Shown here in pieces: positions 59,563 through 64,000 of a stretch of DNA of 64,000 nt. The stretch comes from Syntrophomonadaceae bacterium (GTDB lineage Bacteria > Bacillota > Dethiobacteria > DTU022). The notes beneath the pieces were generated by a model. It saw only the letters and a program-made list of their open reading frames with translations. It was not told where the DNA came from and ran no database searches. Within the stretch, counting starts at the first letter, position 1. Every line of letters begins with the position of its first letter. The position numbers and the translations under genes are program-made. Location: positions 34,523 through 98,522 of the forward strand of contig SKOR01000038.1 in NCBI GenBank assembly GCA_007119965.1, given 5' to 3'.

Positions 59563-61611
59563 ATGAAACGGATTCAGCCCTATTATTATATAGTAGCCCT
59601 GGCCGGCATCTTTATCCTAGGCGGTTTGACTTATTATCTGATGCAGCTATTTCCGTCCGCGGAAAGTACCGGTATGACGGTTGACCCACAGGTAAACGGC
59701 CAGCGAGAAGAGCTTTTTGACTTCTGGTTTTCCTATGCCGAAATCTATGATCTGAGTGTCGATCATTCTCTTAATAAGATTCTGTTCAGCGCCGACAATA
59801 ATGTGGCAAGCCTCATTGATCGTGATCGGAAGCTGAAATGGGAAAAAATTTTCGTCACCGCTCCGGTTCAGTCTAAGGTTTCTTCCTGTGGAAATTATGC
59901 CGCCATTGGCACCGAAGGCGGCAGGCTTCACTTTACCTCAACTGATCTGGAATTCCAGTGGGATGACGAGGGTAACCCGGTTGACCTGGTTGCCTTGTCA
60001 CCGAGCGCTAACTGGGTAGCGGCTGCACGCTCAAAACCCGATCAGGACATGTATCATTTAGACCTGTTTAGCCGCGAGGGAGAAATGCAGTGGAGTATAG
60101 CAACCGGGCCGATCAAAAATCTCTACTTGACCAGCGAATACCTGGAGCAGGCGAATATTTACTATACATCGCTTGAAGACGGTGAGCCGGTTGTTTCTGC
60201 AGTCAACCTTGAGGGACAGGGCCTGTGGTCTTATGAAGGGCAGACCCTGGCCGCTGTATCAAGGCACGGCAGCCGCCTGGCGCTGATTGACGGAAACAAG
60301 GTTACCGTTTATGACTCGCTTGGTTATCCGATGTGGTCTTCAGACCTGCTTTTCGAAGCGGAAAAAATTCTATTTAACCCCCAGAACTACAATCGTGTTC
60401 TGATTTACGGCAGCACGGAGGGTTCTGTCGAAAACCTTTATTATTTTGATCTGGCCGATGATCTCCTCTGGATGAAGCGCATAGCTGACGATTCACTTTT
60501 TGCTTTTACTGCTGATGGCCAGTATATCGTTACAAGTTCCTGGAGACACTTTAAAGAAGACTATACAGAAATGATGCTAATTGATCGGGATGGCCTTGAA
60601 CTCAACAGCTGGGAAGTGGCCATGCGAGTGGAGCACCTGGCTTTTTCTGGGCACCCCCATCTGGCGGTAGTCTGCGGTGAAGACGGATATATCGACCTGA
60701 TTGACATGAAACCGATATTTGCGGAAGGAAATGCTAATAACGGTGAACGGAAAACACTAATTTACAACCCTGTAACCACGGGAATAAGCTCTAATGAAAC
60801 TAACCTGGTCCTTTATTTTGTCGATGATAACAATAGATTAATTCCTGTAACCCGTTCGGTTACCCTTACCGACGATCCTCTGAATGCCGCCCTGGAAGAG
60901 TTGATCCGTGGGCCTGCCCGTGACAGTTCACTTTACCGGACAATTCCCAATGTAAATGTTTCGATGGAAGCATGGTTTAATGAGGATGAGGATGCCCTCT
61001 TTGTTGAACTTTCACCTGATCTGGTTGAACTGAGCGGTTCTACCCAGGCCGGGACAGTCTTTGACTCGCTGATGATGACGATTAGCAAGTATACTGATGT
61101 TGAACAAATATATCTGACTATGGACCGGGAACCGATTGAGTTTATTGGCGAGGACTTCGAATTAAGCCAGCCCCTGGAGCCTGTTGATTTTAATAAACCG
61201 ATCTATATCCCGGTCATGAGCGGCGACAGATATTACCTTATGGTAGAAGAAGGAGCATCAGAAGATAGAGATGCTGATCTGCAATACCTGGTTCAAAGAG
61301 CTCTGCACGGCTGTCGCTCCCTGCCTTTTGTCCCGACCAATATAGATCTGATTGAGCTTAACAAAACCCCTGAGCAGGTTCAGATCAACCTGAACAGTGC
61401 TCTGAGGGCTATATTCCCTGAAGACCCGACTGAGCGAGAAAAGTTGCAGGCGGCTCTTGTGCTCGATGCCCTTTTTATGACCGTGTTCGAAAACAGCCGT
61501 CCGCAGCGGGTAGAAATATTAATTGATGGCGAGACCTGGGTTTCGCCCGCGGGCTACCCGTCTGTCAGCCGTTTTTACCGCCAGGTTAATTTTATAAACC
61601 CTGAACGGTAA
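59563..61611 (+). CDS. Membrane-anchored beta-propeller protein with two C-terminal GerMN-like domains
   Basis: N-terminal TM; repeated propeller strands ending D-x-x-G-x-x-x-W; DPLNAALEELIRGPARDSSLYRTIPNVNVSMEAWFNEDEDALFVELSPDLVEL and a second copy DLQYLVQRALHGCRSLPFVPTNIDLIELNKTPEQVQINLNSAL. Confidence 0.75.
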   Translation: MKRIQPYYYIVALAGIFILGGLTYYLMQLFPSAESTGMTVDPQVNGQREELFDFWFSYAEIYDLSVDHSLNKILFSADNNVASLIDRDRKLKWEKIFVTAPVQSKVSSCGNYAAIGTEGGRLHFTSTDLEFQWDDEGNPVDLVALSPSANWVAAARSKPDQDMYHLDLFSREGEMQWSIATGPIKNLYLTSEYLEQANIYYTSLEDGEPVVSAVNLEGQGLWSYEGQTLAAVSRHGSRLALIDGNKVTVYDSLGYPMWSSDLLFEAEKILFNPQNYNRVLIYGSTEGSVENLYYFDLADDLLWMKRIADDSLFAFTADGQYIVTSSWRHFKEDYTEMMLIDRDGLELNSWEVAMRVEHLAFSGHPHLAVVCGEDGYIDLIDMKPIFAEGNANNGERKTLIYNPVTTGISSNETNLVLYFVDDNNRLIPVTRSVTLTDDPLNAALEELIRGPARDSSLYRTIPNVNVSMEAWFNEDEDALFVELSPDLVELSGSTQAGTVFDSLMMTISKYTDVEQIYLTMDREPIEFIGEDFELSQPLEPVDFNKPIYIPVMSGDRYYLMVEEGASEDRDADLQYLVQRALHGCRSLPFVPTNIDLIELNKTPEQVQINLNSALRAIFPEDPTEREKLQAALVLDALFMTVFENSRPQRVEILIDGETWVSPAGYPSVSRFYRQVNFINPER

Positions 61612-61679
61612 GCAAAATTAATTTGTCAACTTGCCTGCTTTAGGCTAATATTATTAAAATAGCGCCAAGGAGATAATTT

Positions 61680-63389
61680 ATGCAAAAACTAAAAGAAGAG
61701 ATCGGCCGGTTACTGGCCCCGCGTGTTTCCCTGGAGCCGGCAGAAGTAATAAGCCTGCTTGAAGTTCCCCCTGAGCCTTCCTACGGGGACCTTGCTTTTC
61801 CCTGTTTTGCCCTCGCTAAAACCAGGAAAAAGCCACCCCCTTTAATAGCCAGGGAACTGAGCGAAGAAATCAGCGGTGAAAATGGCCTGTTTTGGGGTCA
61901 GGCAGTCCCCAGGGGGCCGTACCTGAACTTTTTTGTTGCCCCCGCCGCTTACGGCCGTGAAGTGCTGCAGGAAATTTGGAACAGAGCTGAACAATACGGG
62001 CATTCCGAAGTAGGCCGGGGGGGTAATGTGCCTATCGATTATTCATCGCCCAATATAGCAAAACCTTTTGGGGTGGGTCATATTCGTTCTACAGTTATCG
62101 GGCATTCTTTATACCTGATCCACCAGGCTCTCGGTTATAACAGCATCGGCATTAATCATTTAGGAGACTGGGGCACGCAGTTTGGGAAATTGATTGTTGC
62201 TTTCAAGCACTGGGGCGACGAGCGCGAACTTAAAAATGACCCTGTCAACTATCTATACAAGCTTTATGTGCAGTTTCATAAGCAGGTTGAAGAAGAGCCT
62301 GCTTTAGATGATGAAGCGCGTTCCTGGTTCTGGAAGCTTGAGAACGGTGATGAGGAAGCTGTTGATTACTGGAACCGCTTTCGTCAGCTCAGCCTCGACA
62401 ATTATGAATTGGTCTACGAACAGCTTGGTATAGAATTCGAACACTATCATGGCGAAAGCCACTACAACCAGATGCTTGACAGGGTGATCGATATTGTCAA
62501 AGAGAGGGGAATTGCCAGTGAGAGTGAAGGTGCCCTGATGATCGATCTTGAGCCTCATGGCCTGCCTTCAGTTATGCTCCGTAAAAAAGACGGCGCCACC
62601 CTCTATATTACCCGTGACCTGGCCGCAGCTATATACCGGTATGAAACATTTAACTTTGCCCGCTCACTCTATGTAGTCGGGGCGGAGCAAACCCTGCATT
62701 TCCAGCAGTTGTTTAAGGTTTTGGAACTGCTCGGTTTCGAATGGGCCTCCCGGTGTGTTCATGTGCCATTCGGCCTGATTCGTTTTAAGGATGGCAAAAT
62801 GTCAACCAGGGCCGGTAAAATAATTCTTTTGGAAGAAGTCCTCAATCGCTCAATTGAAATGGCTCGTCAGATCATTGAAGAGAAAAATCCCGACCTTCCC
62901 GACAAGGAAGGCGCCGCTAAAGCAGTCGGCCTGGGAGCTGTCCGCTTTGGTGATTTAAACAACGATCGCGTCAAAAACATTGAATTTGACTGGGAAAAAG
63001 CGCTCGATTTTTCTGGTGAAACCGCTGCTTACATTCAATATGCCCATGCCCGGATCTGCAGTATTTTACGAAAGGCAGGAGCCGAATATAAAACATGGGA
63101 TGACAGCTCGGCTTCACTTCTTGACAGGGAGGAAGAAATTAGCCTGGTAAAAACCCTGGCCCTGCTTCCCGACAAAATATTTGCTTCTGCTGAAAGTTAC
63201 CGGCCTTCAATCCTGGCCCGCTACCTGATTGATGTAGCCCGTGATTTTAACCGCTTTTATCACAACTGCCCCGTACTAAACAGTGAAGAGGAGCTGAAGC
63301 ACGGCCGCCTGCTGTTGATCAGCGCAACCAGGCAGGTTATCGCCAACGGGCTGGCCCTGTTGGGAATTGAAGCCCCGGAAGAGATGTAA
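61680..63389 (+). CDS. argS: Arginine--tRNA ligase
   Basis: DYSSPNIAKPFGVGHIRSTVIGHSLYLIHQALGY, HLGDWGTQFGKLIVAF, KMSTRAGKIILLEE. Confidence 0.96.
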   Translation: MQKLKEEIGRLLAPRVSLEPAEVISLLEVPPEPSYGDLAFPCFALAKTRKKPPPLIARELSEEISGENGLFWGQAVPRGPYLNFFVAPAAYGREVLQEIWNRAEQYGHSEVGRGGNVPIDYSSPNIAKPFGVGHIRSTVIGHSLYLIHQALGYNSIGINHLGDWGTQFGKLIVAFKHWGDERELKNDPVNYLYKLYVQFHKQVEEEPALDDEARSWFWKLENGDEEAVDYWNRFRQLSLDNYELVYEQLGIEFEHYHGESHYNQMLDRVIDIVKERGIASESEGALMIDLEPHGLPSVMLRKKDGATLYITRDLAAAIYRYETFNFARSLYVVGAEQTLHFQQLFKVLELLGFEWASRCVHVPFGLIRFKDGKMSTRAGKIILLEEVLNRSIEMARQIIEEKNPDLPDKEGAAKAVGLGAVRFGDLNNDRVKNIEFDWEKALDFSGETAAYIQYAHARICSILRKAGAEYKTWDDSSASLLDREEEISLVKTLALLPDKIFASAESYRPSILARYLIDVARDFNRFYHNCPVLNSEEELKHGRLLLISATRQVIANGLALLGIEAPEEM

Positions 63390-63446
63390 CAAGGGTATGG
63401 TGTTCATGCCCGTATAATAGAGGTAAAGAGCAGGGAGGAGTTATTT

Positions 63447-64000
63447 GTGTTAGCCCTAAAATATGTCAGGGAAAATCCCGAAACGGTTCGCCGGGCGCTG
63501 GAGCTGAAAAATGAGGCCGGCGATTTAAACGGACTGCTATCTTTGGATCAGGAGCGCCGCGATCTTTTAAAAGATGTAGAAGACCTGAAGCAAACCCGCA
63601 ACCGGGTTTCCAAGGAAATCGGCAAACAGGGTGCTGACAGTGAAGCTGCGCAGCAAAAGAAAGATGAAATGCGTGAAGTTTCGGCAAAAATTAAAGAGCT
63701 GGATGAGAAGCTGCGGAAAATTGATGCCGGGATGGATCAGTTATTGCTCAGCCTGCCTAATATCCCTGACGAAGTTGTTCCCATCGGCAGCGAGGAAGAA
63801 GATAATATTGAAGTTCGGGCCTGGGGCGATAAGCCTGAATTTGATTACGAACCGCTGGCCCACTGGGATTTGGGTGAAAAACTGAAAATCCTTGATTTTC
63901 CCAGGGCCGGAAAAATATCCGGCAGCCGTTTTGCTGTTTACTTTGGTGCAGGTGCCAGGCTGGAGCGGGCCTTAGTTAATTTTATGCTGGACCTGCATAC
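63447..64000 (+). CDS. serS: Serine--tRNA ligase, N-terminal part (GTG start, runs off the right edge)
   Basis: Manual translation VLALKYVRENPETVRRALELKNEAGDLNGLLSLDQERRDLLKDVEDLKQTRNRVSKEIG...; GGGAGGAG RBS. Confidence 0.93.
   Translation, partial: MLALKYVRENPETVRRALELKNEAGDLNGLLSLDQERRDLLKDVEDLKQTRNRVSKEIGKQGADSEAAQQKKDEMREVSAKIKELDEKLRKIDAGMDQLLLSLPNIPDEVVPIGSEEEDNIEVRAWGDKPEFDYEPLAHWDLGEKLKILDFPRAGKISGSRFAVYFGAGARLERALVNFMLDLH

Overview
This 64 kb window is a core chromosomal region of a low/moderate-GC Firmicute-type bacterium, centred on the replication origin (dnaA at about 29.7 kb). Genes left of the origin run almost entirely on the minus strand: rho (partial), CaCA exchanger, MBL hydrolase, metalloenzyme, htrA-like, murA, yycI/yycH/walK/walR, G5-M23 peptidase, FAD dehydrogenase, dnaB, rplI, rpsR, ssb, rpsF, AI-2E transporter, ychF, DUF951, adk, bactofilin, M23 peptidase, parB, parA, noc-like, rsmG, mnmE, jag, yidC, yidD, rnpA, rpmH. 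Genes right of it run on the plus strand: dnaA, dnaN, recF, DUF721, remB-like, gyrB, gyrA, oadA/5S-like, ilvDBN-leuCD, a second EF-G, ddl, UDG4, a two-component system, a propeller-GerMN protein, argS, serS (partial). Two plus-side blocks are inverted (head-on): a TRAP-TAXI transporter cassette between gyrB and gyrA, and an ATP-grasp gene. No rRNA, tRNA, CRISPR or transposon was recognised. The best second-look items are: (1) an MtrAB-LpqB-like module (response regulator, histidine kinase, beta-propeller plus two GerMN domains) in a Firmicute-like genome, with propeller and GerMN in reversed order; (2) an unassigned leader RNA upstream of the G5-M23 peptidase, with a closing stem, twin hairpins and a mutually exclusive alternative helix; (3) a T-box with a consensus promoter ahead of ilvD; (4) paired perfect parS sites next to a bactofilin/M23 pair. 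All calls come from reading sequence and translations; no database search was run.
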